The notes under the pieces: generated by a model
Told to the model about the DNA's origin: nothing
The model's input: the letters and a program-made list of their open reading frames with translations, nothing else
Databases searched by the model: none
Made by a program: the position numbers and the translations under genes
From: Pantoea sp. RIT-PI-b
GTDB taxonomy: Bacteria > Pseudomonadota > Gammaproteobacteria > Enterobacterales > Enterobacteriaceae
NCBI RefSeq assembly: GCF_001187905.1
Contig: NZ_LGIS01000017.1
Location: forward strand, 124,001 to 188,000
Direction: 5' to 3'
DNA length: 64,000 nucleotides
Shown here: positions 9,008 through 19,234 of the stretch, one piece after another
Layout: every line of letters starts with the position of its first letter
Numbering within the stretch: position 1 is the first letter of the stretch

Positions 9008-10513
9008 GTGTCAACTGCAAACAAACACACTGACGGGGCGCCAAGCCTCAACGCTTTTAAGCAACCGAAAGCGTTCTATCTGATCTTCTCCATCGAGCTA
9101 TGGGAACGTTTTGGTTACTACGGTCTGCAAGCCATCATGGCGGTTTACCTGGTTAAACAGCTGGGAATGTCCGAAGCGGATTCCATTACGCTGTTCACCT
9201 CGTTTAGCGCCCTGGTTTATGGTTTAGTCGCTATCGGCGGCTGGCTTGGCGATAAAGTACTGGGTACCAAACGCGTGATTGTGCTTGGGGTGATTGTGCT
9301 GGCGCTGGGTTACGCGCTGATTGCCTTCTCTGGCCACGATACTTCAATGGTCTATATCGGCATGGCGACCATCGCCGTTGGTAGCGGCTTATTTAAAGCC
9401 AACCCCTCTTCCCTGCTTTCGACCTGCTATGAGAAAGATGACGCGCGCCTCGACGGTGCCTTCACCATGTTCTACATGTCGATCAATATTGGTTCGCTGT
9501 TCTCAATGATGCTGACACCGTGGCTGGCTGCGAAATATGGCTGGGGCGCGGCGTTCTCGCTGTCGGTGGTGGGCCTGGTCATTACGCTACTGAACTTCAT
9601 GTTCTGCCAGCGTCTGGTGAAAAACTACGGCTCCAAGCCGGATTTCGCCCCGCTGCAGGTCGGCAAACTGCTGATGACGCTGGTTGGCGTGGTGGCGCTG
9701 GTGGCGCTGGCGGCGTGGTTGCTGCATCACCAAAGCATCGCGCGTATGACGTTGGGTGTGATCGCGGCAGGTATTGTGTTGATCTTTGCTAAAGAAGCCT
9801 TCGCATTGAAGGGCGCAGCGCGCCGTAAGATGATTGTTGCCTTCCTGCTGATGGTCGAAGCGATTGTGTTCTTCGTGCTCTACATGCAGATGCCGACTTC
9901 ACTTAACTTCTTCGCTATTCGTAACGTTGAGCACGCGATTCTGGGCATCACCTTTGAGCCGGAGCAGTTCCAGGCGTTGAACCCGTTCTGGATTATGCTG
10001 GCGAGCCCGATTCTGGCCGCGGTGTATAACAAACTCGGCGACAAAATGCCGATGCCGCACAAATTTGCCTTCGGTATGGTGCTGTGTTCTGCAGCCTTCC
10101 TGGTGCTGCCGTTTGGTGCCAAATTTGCCAACGAAGCCGGCATCGTTTCGGTTAACTGGCTGATCCTTAGCTATGCACTGCAGAGTATCGGCGAGCTGAT
10201 GATCTCTGGTTTGGGTCTGGCGATGGTTGCCCAGCTGGTTCCGCAGCGCTTGATGGGCTTCATCATGGGATCATGGTTCCTGACCACCGCCGGTGCGGCA
10301 ATGATTGCCGGTAAAGTGGCGAATCTGATGGCCGTACCCAGCGATGTCACCGATCCGCATGCTTCACTGGCAGTGTACAGCCAGGTGTTCCAGCAGATTG
10401 GTATCGCAACAGGCGTGATTGCGCTGGTGATGTTGTTCACCGCCCCACTGCTGAACCGCATGACGCAGGATGATACGCAGACTGAACTGAAACGCGCGAA
10501 CGCGAATCAGTAA
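9008..10513 (+). CDS. dtpA: Dipeptide/tripeptide:proton symporter DtpA (TppB)
   Basis: 501 residues, POT/PTR family, about 14 helices. The proton-coupling motif [10 protein letters not shown] (E-x-x-E-R family signature) is at residues 31-40, and the family motif [12 protein letters not shown] follows near 155. Imports di- and tripeptides across the inner membrane with protons. The start is GTG 9008 with GAGG at 8999-9002; the protein begins MSTANK as in E. coli. A strong intrinsic terminator follows at 10520-10543. Confidence 0.95.
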   Translation: MSTANKHTDGAPSLNAFKQPKAFYLIFSIELWERFGYYGLQAIMAVYLVKQLGMSEADSITLFTSFSALVYGLVAIGGWLGDKVLGTKRVIVLGVIVLALGYALIAFSGHDTSMVYIGMATIAVGSGLFKANPSSLLSTCYEKDDARLDGAFTMFYMSINIGSLFSMMLTPWLAAKYGWGAAFSLSVVGLVITLLNFMFCQRLVKNYGSKPDFAPLQVGKLLMTLVGVVALVALAAWLLHHQSIARMTLGVIAAGIVLIFAKEAFALKGAARRKMIVAFLLMVEAIVFFVLYMQMPTSLNFFAIRNVEHAILGITFEPEQFQALNPFWIMLASPILAAVYNKLGDKMPMPHKFAFGMVLCSAAFLVLPFGAKFANEAGIVSVNWLILSYALQSIGELMISGLGLAMVAQLVPQRLMGFIMGSWFLTTAGAAMIAGKVANLMAVPSDVTDPHASLAVYSQVFQQIGIATGVIALVMLFTAPLLNRMTQDDTQTELKRANANQ

Positions 10514-10519
10514 ATGAAT

Positions 10520-10543
10520 AGCCGGGCGAGTCCCGGCTTTTTC
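10520..10543 (+). terminator. Intrinsic terminator of dtpA
   Basis: AGCCGGG (10520-10526), 5-nt loop, CCCGGCT (10532-10538), then TTTTC. Lies seven bases after the dtpA stop codon. Confidence 0.85.
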
Positions 10544-10662
10544 TTGCCCTCGCTATTCCACTCTCTTTGCTCTTTTCTTTACGCTTTTCCGTCTAACACA
10601 CTTCGCTTTTTGCTCACTTAACTTCATCATGACCCGTCACTGTTAATCAGAGTGGAATAATC

Positions 10663-11571
10663 ATGGACAGGTTCGATGAGCTACAGGTGTTTGTCGCGGT
10701 GATTCAGCAAGGCAGCCTGGCCGGTGCCGCACGTCTGCTCCAGCGCTCGCCGCCGGTGATCACCCGCACCCTTAACACGCTGGAAGCCCGTCTGGCCACC
10801 ACGTTGATTGAACGCACTACGCGTCAGCTGGCGCCTACTGAAGCAGGCTGGCAGCTGTTTGAACAGGCGCAACGCCTGCTGAGCGACTATCAGCGCGCGC
10901 TGGATAGCGCTCACCATAGTGGCCTGCATGGGCTATTGCGCATCACTGCGCCGGTGCAGTTTGGTCGCCATCATGTTATGCCGCTGGTGAGCAGCTTCTT
11001 ACAGCAGCATGCCGAGATGCAGATTGAAGTGGTGCTAAGTGATAGCTATCAGGACCTGATTGAAAATGGCCTGGATATCGCCTTGCGCATTGGCGAATTG
11101 CAGGACTCCTCCATGGTGGCGCGTCAGGTTGGTAGCGTACGCTCAACGCTGGTTGCCAGCCCCGATTATCTAACGCTAGCCGGCATCCCCACCCATCCCG
11201 CTGAACTCGCTCAGCATGCATTAGTGGCGAGTTTGCTGCATACGCGCGAATGGCGTTTTGCGCAGGATCTGCGTGTCCGCATTAACCCGCGCCTGCGCGT
11301 CAACGACGTGGAGAGCCAGCGGGAAGCGCTGCGTAATGCTCACGGAATCGGACGCCTGTTGTCGTATCAGGTTATCGATGATATCCACCGTGGCACACTC
11401 CAGCGTTTACTCCCTGAATGGGAACCGGCCCCGCTTCCCGTACAGTTGGTGACGCAACGCGTAAAGAATATGACACCCAAGGTGAGGCAATTTTGGAATT
11501 TTGCGCTCGAGAAACTGCCTTTACTGCCATGCTTTGCTGAACAAAACCTCAAGGGTGACCGCAAATCCTGA
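10663..11571 (+). CDS. LysR-family transcriptional regulator of unknown target
   Basis: 302 residues. N-terminal winged helix-turn-helix ([23 protein letters not shown]...; about 1-60) and a LysR substrate-binding domain (about 90-290) of the short type with [19 protein letters not shown], characteristic of the CrgA/DsdC-like PBP2 subgroup. It sits between dtpA and gstA, both on the same strand, where E. coli has no gene; LysR proteins often control a neighbour, so gstA, 73 bp downstream, is a candidate target (inference only). Confidence 0.85.
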   Translation: MDRFDELQVFVAVIQQGSLAGAARLLQRSPPVITRTLNTLEARLATTLIERTTRQLAPTEAGWQLFEQAQRLLSDYQRALDSAHHSGLHGLLRITAPVQFGRHHVMPLVSSFLQQHAEMQIEVVLSDSYQDLIENGLDIALRIGELQDSSMVARQVGSVRSTLVASPDYLTLAGIPTHPAELAQHALVASLLHTREWRFAQDLRVRINPRLRVNDVESQREALRNAHGIGRLLSYQVIDDIHRGTLQRLLPEWEPAPLPVQLVTQRVKNMTPKVRQFWNFALEKLPLLPCFAEQNLKGDRKS

Positions 11572-11644
11572 TCGCTGTCACTGGGAAAAATTACTGGCAG
11601 ATTTATGCTGCTTCGATCACCACAACACTCAAGGAGAAGCCATG

Positions 11645-12250
11645 ATGAAACTCTATTGCAAGCCCGGCGCCTGTTCACTGTCGCCGCATATTGTCGCGCT
11701 TGAATGTGGACTGGATTTCACTCAGGTGAACGTCGATCTGCAGAATAAGGTTACCGAGCAGGGAGAGGATTACTGGCAAATTAACCCGAAAGGACAAGTC
11801 CCGGCGTTGCAGTTTGATGACGGCAGCATCCTGACCGAAGGTGTCGCAATTGTGCAATATCTGGCCGATCTCAAGCCGGATCGCAATTTGCTGGCGCCCA
11901 CCGGCAGCCTGACGCGTTATCACACGCTGGAATGGCTTAGCTTCGTGAGCAGTGAATTGCATAAAAGCTTTAGCCCGCTGTTCCGTGCGGATACACCGGA
12001 AGAGTACAAAGCCATCGTGCGCGCGCAGCTGGAGAAGAAGTATCAGGCGGTGAATGAGGCATTGCAGGATAAGCAGTGGCTGCTGGGATTACGCTTTACC
12101 GTCGCCGACATTTACCTGTTTGTGGTGACCCGCTGGGCTAAAGCCATCAAGCTGGATTTGGCTGGACTGGATGCACTGGAAGCCTGGTTCAGTCGCGTTG
12201 CGGAGCGCCCGGCAGTGCAGGCAGCGTTGCAGGCGGAAGGTTTGGTTTAA
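11645..12250 (+). CDS. gstA: Glutathione S-transferase GstA (beta class)
   Basis: About 201 residues. Thioredoxin-like N-terminal domain with [15 protein letters not shown], where the cysteine at position 10 is the beta-class GST catalytic residue, the cis-proline segment NPKGQVPAL and the glutathione-binding [13 protein letters not shown]; all-helical C-terminal domain. Conjugates glutathione to electrophiles and can act in peroxide defence. AAGGAG at 11631-11636 serves two adjacent ATG codons, 11642 and 11645; the second matches E. coli GstA. Confidence 0.94.
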   Translation: MKLYCKPGACSLSPHIVALECGLDFTQVNVDLQNKVTEQGEDYWQINPKGQVPALQFDDGSILTEGVAIVQYLADLKPDRNLLAPTGSLTRYHTLEWLSFVSSELHKSFSPLFRADTPEEYKAIVRAQLEKKYQAVNEALQDKQWLLGLRFTVADIYLFVVTRWAKAIKLDLAGLDALEAWFSRVAERPAVQAALQAEGLV

Positions 12251-12258
12251 CCGAGTAA

Positions 12259-12277
12259 GGCCGGTGTAAAACCGGCC
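12259..12277. terminator. Hairpin between convergent gstA and pdxY
   Basis: GGCCGGT (12259-12265), loop GTAAA, ACCGGCC (12271-12277). No run of T follows on either strand, so it may act as a weak terminator or as an mRNA 3'-end stabiliser for both genes. Confidence 0.5.
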
Positions 12278-12286
12278 TGAAGAGGG

Positions 12287-13147
12287 TTACAGCTTTTCAG
12301 CCGCGAAGTGCTGCGTAGGTTTGGCAATCGCATCCTGCGCTGCTACCAGCTGTAATTCGTACTCGCCCATTTCGTGGGTCTTCAGCATCACTTCATATAC
12401 CGCTGCGGTGATGTGCTCGAGCGCATCCTGCAGCGATTTACCGTGCAGCAGATCGACCAGCAGCAGGCCGCTGGTGAGATCGCCAACGCCCACCGGCTGA
12501 CGGACGCCAAAGTCCACCAGCGGACGACTGATGTGCCAGCACTCTTCGGCGGTCACCAGCAGCATCTCGAAACGATCGCTGCGGCGCCCGGCACGTGCCA
12601 GATGCTTCACCAGCACTACTTTAGGCCCTTTGCCGATCAGTTCACGGGCCGCGACTACCGCCTGCTCGACGTTAGCAACTTCATGCCCGCTGAGCATTTC
12701 CAGCTCCAGCAGATTCGGCGCGATGATGTCACTGGCGGGAAGCGCCATTTTGCAGTGGAACTCCGCCACGCCCGGCGCCACGATACAACCTTTTTCCGGG
12801 TGGCCCATCACCGGATCGCAGAAGAACCACGCATTCGGGTTGGCTTCTTTAACCAGACGCACGATCTCCAGAATCTGTTCGCCCTGCTCCGCTGAACCTA
12901 AATAGCCGCTCAGCACCGCATCACAGGTCTTCAGGCGGTCAACCGCCGCAATACCTTTAACAATGTCAGTTAAATGCGTGGCGGGCATCACGGTGCCGGT
13001 CCAGTGACCGTACTGTGTATGATTTGAAAATTGCACGGTATTCAGCGGCCAAACGTTTGCGCCCATGCGGCGCATCGGGAATTCGGCGGCGCTGTTACCC
13101 GCGTGTCCGTAAACAACGTGAGATTGAATTGCGAGAATATTTTTCAT
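12287..13147 (-). CDS. pdxY: Pyridoxal kinase PdxY
   Basis: 286 residues, ribokinase-like fold, collinear with E. coli PdxY. Phosphorylates pyridoxal to pyridoxal 5'-phosphate in the salvage pathway. Start [19 protein letters not shown]; the anion-hole and catalytic loop is near [12 protein letters not shown], with the aspartate as the family catalytic base. It lies downstream of tyrS on the same strand, but a strong terminator (13171-13194) separates them, so pdxY depends on readthrough or its own promoter. Confidence 0.96.
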   Translation of the reverse strand: MKNILAIQSHVVYGHAGNSAAEFPMRRMGANVWPLNTVQFSNHTQYGHWTGTVMPATHLTDIVKGIAAVDRLKTCDAVLSGYLGSAEQGEQILEIVRLVKEANPNAWFFCDPVMGHPEKGCIVAPGVAEFHCKMALPASDIIAPNLLELEMLSGHEVANVEQAVVAARELIGKGPKVVLVKHLARAGRRSDRFEMLLVTAEECWHISRPLVDFGVRQPVGVGDLTSGLLLVDLLHGKSLQDALEHITAAVYEVMLKTHEMGEYELQLVAAQDAIAKPTQHFAAEKL

Positions 13148-13170
13148 TTTGCCCTGTACTGCCTTGCCAT

Positions 13171-13194
13171 AAAAAAGGGCCGGATGCCGGCCCT
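13171..13194 (-). terminator. Intrinsic terminator of tyrS
   Basis: On the minus strand AGGGCCGG, loop CAT, CCGGCCCT, then TTTTTT. Seven bases past the tyrS stop and upstream of pdxY. Confidence 0.85.
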
Positions 13195-13200
13195 GAACGC

Positions 13201-14475
13201 TTACTGCCAGTTTATCAGGCAGTAATGTTTTTTACCGCGACGCAACAACGTGAAGCGTCCAAACAGTTTATCGCTTTCGCTAAAACGGTACTCGGCGTCT
13301 GACTGCTTTTCACCATTCAGCGCTACCGCGTTAGAGCCGATCATGGTGCGTGCCTGGCCGCGCGATGGCACCAGTTCAGCAGCGACCAGCGCCTGCTGCA
13401 GATCGTCTGCTGCCGTCAGCGTAATGGTTGGCATACCATCCTGCGCCAGCTGCTCGAAGTCAGCTTCGGTCATGGCACTCAGGCTGCCGGAGAACAGACT
13501 TTCGGTGATGCGTTTTGCTGCTGTCAAGCCGCTCTCGCCGTGCACCAGACGCGTCACCTGCTCAGCTAGCACGTACTGCGCGCGTGGCGCTTTGCCGCTG
13601 TTTTTGTCCTCTTCTTCCAGCGCATTGATCTCTTCAATGCTCATGAAGGTAAAGAATTTCAGGAAGCGATACACGTCCGCATCCGCCGTATTGATCCAAA
13701 ACTGGTAGAACTTATACGGACTGGTTTTCTTCGCATCGAGCCATACCGCGCCACCTTCGGTTTTACCGAACTTAGTGCCGTCTGATTTGGTAATCAACGG
13801 TACGGTTAATCCCCACGCCTGCTGCTGATGCAGACGACGCGTCAGGTCGATACCTGAGGTGATGTTGCCCCACTGATCGGAACCGCCAATCTGTAGCACC
13901 ACATCGTGACGCTTATTCAGCTCGGCAAAGTCATAACCCTGCAGCAGGTTGTAGGAGAACTCAGTGTATGAGATGCCCTGATCTTCACGGTTCAGACGCT
14001 GTTTCACCGCTTCGCGGTTGATCATCTGATTTACCGAGAAGTGCTTACCGATGTCGCGCAGGAAAGTCAGTACATTCATGCCGCCAAACCAGTCATAGTT
14101 ATTGGCAGCAATGGCGCTGTTATCGCCACAGTCAAAGCTGAGGAATGGCGCGACCTGGTTGCGGATCTTGTCGACCCATTCGCCCACGGTTTCAGCGGTG
14201 TTAAGTTTACGTTCTGCTGCTTTAAAGCTGGGATCGCCAATCAGACCAGTGGCACCACCCACCAGCGCGACCGGCTTGTGTCCGGCATCCTGAAAACGTT
14301 TCAGGCAGAGCAGCGGCACCAGATGGCCCAAATGCAAGCTATCAGCGGTAGGATCGAAGCCGCAATAGAGTGCAATTGGCCCTTGCGCCAGTCGCTCTGC
14401 TAACGCTTCTTCATCCGTTACCTGGGCGACTAAGCCCCTTTCTTGCAATTGTTGTATCAGGTTACTGCTGGTCAT
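13201..14475 (-). CDS. tyrS: Tyrosyl-tRNA synthetase
   Basis: 424 residues with ATG at 14475 ([20 protein letters not shown]), exactly the E. coli length; the open frame extends 35 codons further upstream without homology. Class I synthetase: HLGH at residues 48-51 is the HIGH motif and KFGKT is the KMSKS-equivalent ATP loop; the C-terminal S4 domain binds tRNA-Tyr. Charges tRNA-Tyr in the cytoplasm. Same gene order as E. coli (pdxH-tyrS-pdxY). Confidence 0.97.
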   Translation of the reverse strand: MTSSNLIQQLQERGLVAQVTDEEALAERLAQGPIALYCGFDPTADSLHLGHLVPLLCLKRFQDAGHKPVALVGGATGLIGDPSFKAAERKLNTAETVGEWVDKIRNQVAPFLSFDCGDNSAIAANNYDWFGGMNVLTFLRDIGKHFSVNQMINREAVKQRLNREDQGISYTEFSYNLLQGYDFAELNKRHDVVLQIGGSDQWGNITSGIDLTRRLHQQQAWGLTVPLITKSDGTKFGKTEGGAVWLDAKKTSPYKFYQFWINTADADVYRFLKFFTFMSIEEINALEEEDKNSGKAPRAQYVLAEQVTRLVHGESGLTAAKRITESLFSGSLSAMTEADFEQLAQDGMPTITLTAADDLQQALVAAELVPSRGQARTMIGSNAVALNGEKQSDAEYRFSESDKLFGRFTLLRRGKKHYCLINWQ

Positions 14476-14568
14476 CACTGACTCCAAATTGATCAGACTG
14501 CACCTAGGCTGGTACACAGCTTTCCGCTGACGTGCGGAGACGAAAAAAAAGAGGGCTATAGCATAAAG

Positions 14569-14591
14569 CGCTGGCGCCAACTGCGCCAGCG
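14569..14591 (-). terminator. Hairpin after pdxH
   Basis: CGCTGGCGC (14569-14577), loop of five, GCGCCAGCG (14583-14591). On the minus strand it is followed by CTTTATGC and, further on, a run of eight T (14545-14552 region), so termination is plausible but not textbook. The tyrS promoter must lie in the next 90 bases. Confidence 0.5.
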
Positions 14592-14614
14592 TTGAAAGGG
14601 GATAAAACGCAGTT

Positions 14615-15271
14615 TTACGGGGCTAAACGGTCAATCGTCCAGCCATTGTCCGCGCGCTGGTAAAGGAAGCGATCGTGCAGGCGATGTTCACCACCCTGCC
14701 AGAACTCCACGCTGTGGAATTTAACACGGTAACCGCCCCAGAAACTGGGCAGCGGCACGTCACCCTGCTGGAACTTCTGCTTTAGCTCAAGGAACTTACC
14801 TTCCAGCACACCGCGTGCAGAAATACGACTCGACTGCTTTGAAACCCAGGCTCCAATCTGGCTGTCGCGCGGGCGGCTGCTAAAGTACTTCAGCACTTCG
14901 AGCGGGGATAGCTTCTCCACTTCACCCAGCACCATCACCTGACGCTCGAGAAAATGCCACGGGAAGTGCAGTGAAATGCGCGGATTCTCGGCCAGTTGCA
15001 GGGCTTTACGGCTGCCAAGATTGGTGTAAAACACCATGCCCTGCTCGTCGTAATGCTTGAGCAAAACGATGCGCTGATACGGCTGTCCACTGCTATCAAC
15101 GGTAGCTACCGTCATTGCCGTGGGATCGGGCAACTGTGCGGTGCAGGCCTGCTGCAACCACTGTTCAAACAGCGCCAGAGGATTATCTGGCAGATCTTTA
15201 CGTCGCAGCCCGCCGCGGGTGTATTCACGACGCAAATGGGCAATGTTTTGCAAGCTGTCACTGTCGCTCAT
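14615..15271 (-). CDS. pdxH: Pyridoxine/pyridoxamine 5'-phosphate oxidase
   Basis: 218 residues, collinear with E. coli PdxH. FMN-dependent oxidation of pyridoxine or pyridoxamine phosphate to pyridoxal 5'-phosphate with O2 as acceptor; acts as a homodimer. FMN-binding segments seen include [20 protein letters not shown] and [14 protein letters not shown]; the C-terminal [14 protein letters not shown] is the family's substrate and flavin contact. Together with pdxY 1.5 kb away it gives both PLP salvage steps in one neighbourhood. Confidence 0.97.
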   Translation of the reverse strand: MSDSDSLQNIAHLRREYTRGGLRRKDLPDNPLALFEQWLQQACTAQLPDPTAMTVATVDSSGQPYQRIVLLKHYDEQGMVFYTNLGSRKALQLAENPRISLHFPWHFLERQVMVLGEVEKLSPLEVLKYFSSRPRDSQIGAWVSKQSSRISARGVLEGKFLELKQKFQQGDVPLPSFWGGYRVKFHSVEFWQGGEHRLHDRFLYQRADNGWTIDRLAP

Positions 15272-15293
15272 GCTGTTTCTCGTTCCCTAACGT

Positions 15294-15623
15294 TTACTTA
15301 ACGGAGGTATCCGCACTCTGCAGTTCACAATCATTAATCACGATTTTGTTATTACGTTCAACAAAAGCGCCATTGCCTTTTGACCAGAAGACGTAATTAC
15401 CATCGCTATAGCGCGCGCCAGATGCCGAAACGGTTTGCGTCAGCGTCAGCGGTTTGCCATCCAGAATAAAACTCACCTGCTGCTTCGCATTATCCTGCGT
15501 AACCGTTAACGGTAAGGTGCCGCACTGATAATGCAGCTGCTGCGGTGTTTGTTCCTGTTTATGCAGCATGCCGCAACCGCTTAATAGCGCGACGCTACTC
15601 AACAGAATGACGATTTTCTTCAT
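15294..15623 (-). CDS. mliC: Membrane-bound lysozyme inhibitor of c-type lysozyme (MliC), lipoprotein
   Basis: 109 residues. Signal peptide with lipobox LLSGC (C17), so an envelope lipoprotein. The MliC/PliC domain covers the rest, including the conserved SASGARYSDGNYVFWSKG that contacts the lysozyme active site, and a C-terminal cysteine (NDCEL) that can pair with CGTLPL. Protects peptidoglycan from host or environmental lysozyme. Placed between pdxH and anmK as in E. coli; gap to anmK is 9 bp. Confidence 0.93.
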   Translation of the reverse strand: MKKIVILLSSVALLSGCGMLHKQEQTPQQLHYQCGTLPLTVTQDNAKQQVSFILDGKPLTLTQTVSASGARYSDGNYVFWSKGNGAFVERNNKIVINDCELQSADTSVK

Positions 15624-15632
15624 GTTTACCTC

Positions 15633-16754
15633 TTAACGAAGGGGGCGGGGATTGGCGGGATAAATGGCGCCCAGGACACTCATTTCTCGCGCACCGGTTA
15701 CTGCAGGCAAGTTGCCCGCTAAACCGTTCAAGGTGCGAAATGCCAGCCAGGCAAAGGCCAGTGCTTCCATATCATCACCACTGATGCCGGCTGCGTCGGT
15801 GGTGCCGACTTCGGTACCCGGCAGATGGGTCGCCAGGCGCGCCATCAGTAGCGGATTGCGGCTGCCCCCGCCGCACACCAGCAGTCGATCGCAACCGTCG
15901 TTGAGCTGTACCTGCTGCGCTATCGTCAAGGCCGTCAGCTCGCTTAGCGTGGCCTGAACGTCTTGCGGTGCCAGCGCAGGGAAACGCTGCAGCTGTTGTT
16001 CTACCCAACTGAGATTGAAGTATTCACGCCCGGTACTTTTCGGTGGCGGCAGCGCAAACCAGGGATCGTTGAGCATCAACTCCAGCAGCGCCGGCACCAC
16101 GTTGCCACTGCGTGCCCAGGCGGCATCTTTATCGTAAGGCAACGCTTTATTACGCCAAATCCAGGCATCAATCAGCATATTGCCGGGGCCGGTGTCAAAG
16201 CCGCGCACGGGCTGGCCCGGTATCAGCAGTGACAAATTGGCGATGCCACCGATGTTGAGCACCATGCGACGTTCGACGCTGTCCATTAGCAACGCCTGAT
16301 GGAAGGCGGGGACCAGCGGCGCACCCTGACCGCCCAGCGCCATATCGCGGCGGCGAAAATCACCGATAACGGTGACGCCCGTTGCGGCGGCAATCTGATT
16401 GTTATCACCAATTTGTAGCGTATTGGGCGCATCACTTTGTGGCTCGTGCCACACCGTTTGCCCGTGACAGCCAATCGCCATGATATCGCTGGCCTCCAGC
16501 GATTGCTGGTGCATTAAGGTTAATACCGCTTCAGCAAACAGCTTGCCCAGCCGCGTATCCAGCTGACCGAGCTGCGATAACGTTAGCGTTTGTCCCTGAC
16601 AGATCGCCAGCACCTGCTGACGTAGTTCCTGCGGGATCGGGTGGCAATAGCTGGCCTGCTGCGCCACCATCTGTCCATCAATCGCCGCCAGCACTACATC
16701 TACACCGTCAAGGCTGGTGCCGGACATCACGCCTATATAGCGCCCTGATTTCAT
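15633..16754 (-). CDS. anmK: Anhydro-N-acetylmuramic acid kinase
   Basis: 373 residues, sugar-kinase/actin-like fold. Opens the 1,6-anhydro ring of recycled anhydro-MurNAc and phosphorylates it to MurNAc-6-phosphate, feeding murein recycling. Visible: N-terminal phosphate loop [36 protein letters not shown] with the catalytic aspartate, and [13 protein letters not shown]. Likely co-transcribed with mliC (9-bp gap), placing lysozyme defence beside wall recycling. Confidence 0.96.
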   Translation of the reverse strand: MKSGRYIGVMSGTSLDGVDVVLAAIDGQMVAQQASYCHPIPQELRQQVLAICQGQTLTLSQLGQLDTRLGKLFAEAVLTLMHQQSLEASDIMAIGCHGQTVWHEPQSDAPNTLQIGDNNQIAAATGVTVIGDFRRRDMALGGQGAPLVPAFHQALLMDSVERRMVLNIGGIANLSLLIPGQPVRGFDTGPGNMLIDAWIWRNKALPYDKDAAWARSGNVVPALLELMLNDPWFALPPPKSTGREYFNLSWVEQQLQRFPALAPQDVQATLSELTALTIAQQVQLNDGCDRLLVCGGGSRNPLLMARLATHLPGTEVGTTDAAGISGDDMEALAFAWLAFRTLNGLAGNLPAVTGAREMSVLGAIYPANPRPLR

Positions 16755-17029
16755 CGCGATTCACTCCCTTAATATCATCTGGCTTAAGCCTGGCAAATTA
16801 CCGGGGCTAATTCTATGATAAAATTCCGCTTTTCAGCGCTGCTGCGCAGTGCATTCCAGCTGAGAAATATTTTCGTCACGTAATTGAATTTTTGTTGAGG
16901 CGGAATGGTCTATGCTTCGCCCCAGCCGCGTTTTATACGGACTTAGAGTCAATTGCCAGTTTTCTGTCTTATACTGTTTGCAGTACAGGATGAGATATAT
17001 GGCGTTTTTATGCATTAAGGAGCGTTCTG

Positions 17030-17497
17030 ATGATTAAGCGTTTTGTAGCCGTGGCGTTGACCGGCTTAACTCTGGCAGGTTGTGCCAACGACAGCACCCT
17101 TTCCGGTGACGTTTATAGCGCCAACGAAGCTAAACAAGTACAAAGTGTTTCTTACGGTACGCTGGTATCGGTTCGTCCGGTTAAAATCCAGGGCGGTGAT
17201 GAAAACAACGTGATTGGCGCGATTGGTGGTGCAGTACTGGGTGGTTTCCTCGGTAACACCATTGGCGGCGGCAGCGGACGTAGCCTGGCCACTGCTGGCG
17301 GTGCCGTGCTCGGTGGCGTAGCCGGTCAGGGCGTGCAGGGTGCGGTTAATAAGTCTGATGGTGTAGAGCTGGAAATCCGTAAGGATGATGGCAACACGAT
17401 TATGGTGGTGCAGAAACAAGCTGCCACACGTTACTCGGTTGGCCAGCGCGTCGTCATGGCGTCAAACGGCAGCCAGGTGACCGTTTCACCGCGATAA
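17030..17497 (+). CDS. slyB: Outer-membrane lipoprotein SlyB (glycine-zipper)
   Basis: 155 residues. Signal peptide with lipobox LAGC (C18). Two glycine-zipper hairpin helices (about 62-105: AIGGAVLGGFLGNTIGGGSG... and AGGAVLGGVAGQGVQG) followed by a beta-rich C-terminal domain, the 17-kDa-antigen/Pcp family. In E. coli SlyB belongs to the PhoPQ regulon and protects outer-membrane integrity under stress. AAGGAG at 17016-17021 region precedes the ATG. A -10-like TATACT is at 16970-16975 with no good -35, as expected for an activated promoter. Confidence 0.93.
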   Translation: MIKRFVAVALTGLTLAGCANDSTLSGDVYSANEAKQVQSVSYGTLVSVRPVKIQGGDENNVIGAIGGAVLGGFLGNTIGGGSGRSLATAGGAVLGGVAGQGVQGAVNKSDGVELEIRKDDGNTIMVVQKQAATRYSVGQRVVMASNGSQVTVSPR

Positions 17498-17507
17498 GCA
17501 TGCTGAT

Positions 17508-17540
17508 AAAAAAAACCGACGCCGGGCGTCGGTTTTTTTA
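17508..17540. terminator. Bidirectional terminator between slyB and slyA
   Basis: CCGACGC (17516-17522), 3-nt loop, GCGTCGG (17526-17532), flanked by an A-run on the left and a T-run on the right, so it can stop transcription from both convergent genes. Confidence 0.88.
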
Positions 17541-17975
17541 TTTCTCGCGGTTGTGAAACTCAAGAATGTTTTTTTCCAGTCGCGCAATCAGCGTCACCAT
17601 CTGATTGATCTCTTCCAGGCTGATGCCGGATAGAATGTCATCGCGCGTAGCATCAATCACATTTTCAACCTGCTCAATAATCGGCTCGGCCTGCTTGGTC
17701 AGCTTAATGCGCTTAGCACGACGATCGTTAGCGCAGGTAGCGCGGGTGATTAAGCCCTTCTCTTCCAGCTGATCCAGCGTGCGCACCAATGAAGGCTGCT
17801 CAATGCCAATCGCCTTTGCCAGCTGAATCTGTGACTGCTCTGGCGGGAGTTGATGAATGTTGTGTAGCGTCACCCAGTGTGTTTGTGTCAGCTCAAGCGG
17901 TTTCAAACGTTGATCAATTAAAGCGCGCCAAATGCGCACCAGGCGAGACAGATCGGTTCCCAAGGGCGTATCCAT
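17538..17975 (-). CDS. slyA: MarR-family transcriptional regulator SlyA
   Basis: 145 residues, near-identical to E. coli SlyA in the DNA-binding half: [48 protein letters not shown], then the wing with [13 protein letters not shown]. Dimeric winged-helix protein that counteracts H-NS silencing and responds to small aromatic ligands. The divergent ydhIJK operon is a classical linked target. A SlyA-like palindrome lies 16 bases upstream of its start. Confidence 0.95.
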   Translation of the reverse strand: MDTPLGTDLSRLVRIWRALIDQRLKPLELTQTHWVTLHNIHQLPPEQSQIQLAKAIGIEQPSLVRTLDQLEEKGLITRATCANDRRAKRIKLTKQAEPIIEQVENVIDATRDDILSGISLEEINQMVTLIARLEKNILEFHNREK

Positions 17976-17990
17976 TGCATCTCCTTATAA

Positions 17991-18002
17991 TTAGCTTGCT
18001 AG
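17991..18002. promoter_or_regulatory. SlyA-like operator between slyA and ydhI
   Basis: TTAGCTTGCTAG resembles the published SlyA consensus TTAGCAAGCTAA (inverted TTAGC/GCTAA arms). Its position just upstream of slyA and 125 bp from ydhI fits autoregulation and control of the divergent efflux operon. Assignment is by motif and location. Confidence 0.6.
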
Positions 18003-18126
18003 CTATTAAGCCAGATTTTACACTATTCTGCGAGTTTACCTGGCAAATTACAAATATCAGGCCAGCGCATACGCTTGCTGTCTAGACTCTATTTAGATGA
18101 ATCCCGGTCAAAAAGGATGATGACAC

Positions 18127-18363
18127 GTGTCCCTAACCGCTTTTTCCCCCAGCGCACCGCTTACCGATCTGGTATTCGGCGCCTCGCTGTTTTTTCCACC
18201 GTTGTTTAAAGCGGTGCTGCTCGGTTTCTTCTTTTGGCTACTCATCCACCCGCTGCTGCGCGGCTGGATCTACTCCGGCGATGTCTGGCATCCCACGTTA
18301 ATGGATCTTTCCCTGTTTGTACTTTGCGTCGCTGGCGCATTGTGGTTACTGAGCCTCGGATAA
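18127..18363 (+). CDS. ydhI: DUF1656 small inner-membrane protein of the YdhIJK efflux operon
   Basis: 78 residues, two membrane helices (about 21-42 and 58-77) and the conserved [18 protein letters not shown] segment of DUF1656 (AaeX/YtcA family). It starts with GTG at 18127. Such proteins are always found beside a periplasmic adaptor and a FUSC pump; their role in the pump is not known. Only 6 bp separate it from ydhJ. Confidence 0.9.
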   Translation: MSLTAFSPSAPLTDLVFGASLFFPPLFKAVLLGFFFWLLIHPLLRGWIYSGDVWHPTLMDLSLFVLCVAGALWLLSLG

Positions 18364-18369
18364 ATCACT

Positions 18370-19227
18370 ATGAAATTCAACCCTTTTAAGTATTTTTCAA
18401 CCGTAGTGATCTTTGCTCTGGCCCTACTCGCGGGATGGTGGATGTGGAATTACTATATGCAATCGCCCTGGACGCGTGACGGCAAAGTGCGCGCCGAACT
18501 GGTCGATATTACGCCGGAAGTGTCAGGACGCATCATTGCGCTGAACGTCAACGACAATCAGTTTGTGCATAAAGGTGACACCTTGCTCAAGCTTGATCCG
18601 GTGCCCTGGCAAATTGCTGTCGCCAACGCTGAAGCGCAATTAGCCAAAGCGCAGGCCGATCTCGCCAAAGCCCAGCATGAAGCCAATCGCCGTGCCAGCC
18701 TGCCGCGTAATGTCATTTCTGCCGAAGATATGGATGCTGCACGTTTAACCGCTAATGCCGCCACGGCGACCGCAAAAGCGGCCCAGGCCAGCCTCGATCA
18801 GGCGCGCTGGAATCTCGATCAAACCAGCGTGACCGCCCCGACCGATGGATGGATCAGCAACCTGACGCTGCGCACCGGCAACTATGCAACCGCCGGCACG
18901 CCGCTGTTTGCACTGGTGGATAGCCACTCTTATTACGTGATGGGGTATTTCGAAGAGACCAAGCTGCGCCATATTCAGCCCGGCGCGGTCGCGCACATTG
19001 TGTTGTACAGCAACGGCGCCAGATTGCAGGGCAAAGTGGAGAGCATTGGGCGTGCCATTTACGACCAAAGCGTGACCAGCGATGGCGGACTGGTGCCAGA
19101 TATCAAACCCAACGTTCCCTGGGTACGCCTGGCGCAGCGCGTACCGGTGCGCATTCGTTTAGATACGCTGCCGGATGGCGTGCCGCTGGTAGCGGGCACC
19201 ACCTGCACCATCTCTATCGTCCACTGA
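18370..19227 (+). CDS. ydhJ: Periplasmic adaptor (HlyD/AaeA family) of an efflux pump
   Basis: 285 residues. One N-terminal membrane anchor (about 11-30), a biotinyl-lipoyl-like half ([26 protein letters not shown]), a coiled-coil hairpin rich in Ala/Lys/Gln (about 78-140), and the second lipoyl half ([31 protein letters not shown]). This layout is that of AaeA-type membrane fusion proteins that link an inner-membrane pump to TolC. Operon with ydhI and ydhK (7 bp to the next gene). Confidence 0.93.
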   Translation: MKFNPFKYFSTVVIFALALLAGWWMWNYYMQSPWTRDGKVRAELVDITPEVSGRIIALNVNDNQFVHKGDTLLKLDPVPWQIAVANAEAQLAKAQADLAKAQHEANRRASLPRNVISAEDMDAARLTANAATATAKAAQASLDQARWNLDQTSVTAPTDGWISNLTLRTGNYATAGTPLFALVDSHSYYVMGYFEETKLRHIQPGAVAHIVLYSNGARLQGKVESIGRAIYDQSVTSDGGLVPDIKPNVPWVRLAQRVPVRIRLDTLPDGVPLVAGTTCTISIVH

Positions 19228-19234
19228 GGCCTCC

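Noticed and set aside
16923..17029. PhoP box upstream of slyB
   Set aside because: slyB belongs to the PhoP regulon in E. coli, but I found no convincing (T/G)GTTTA direct repeat at the right distance from the -10.
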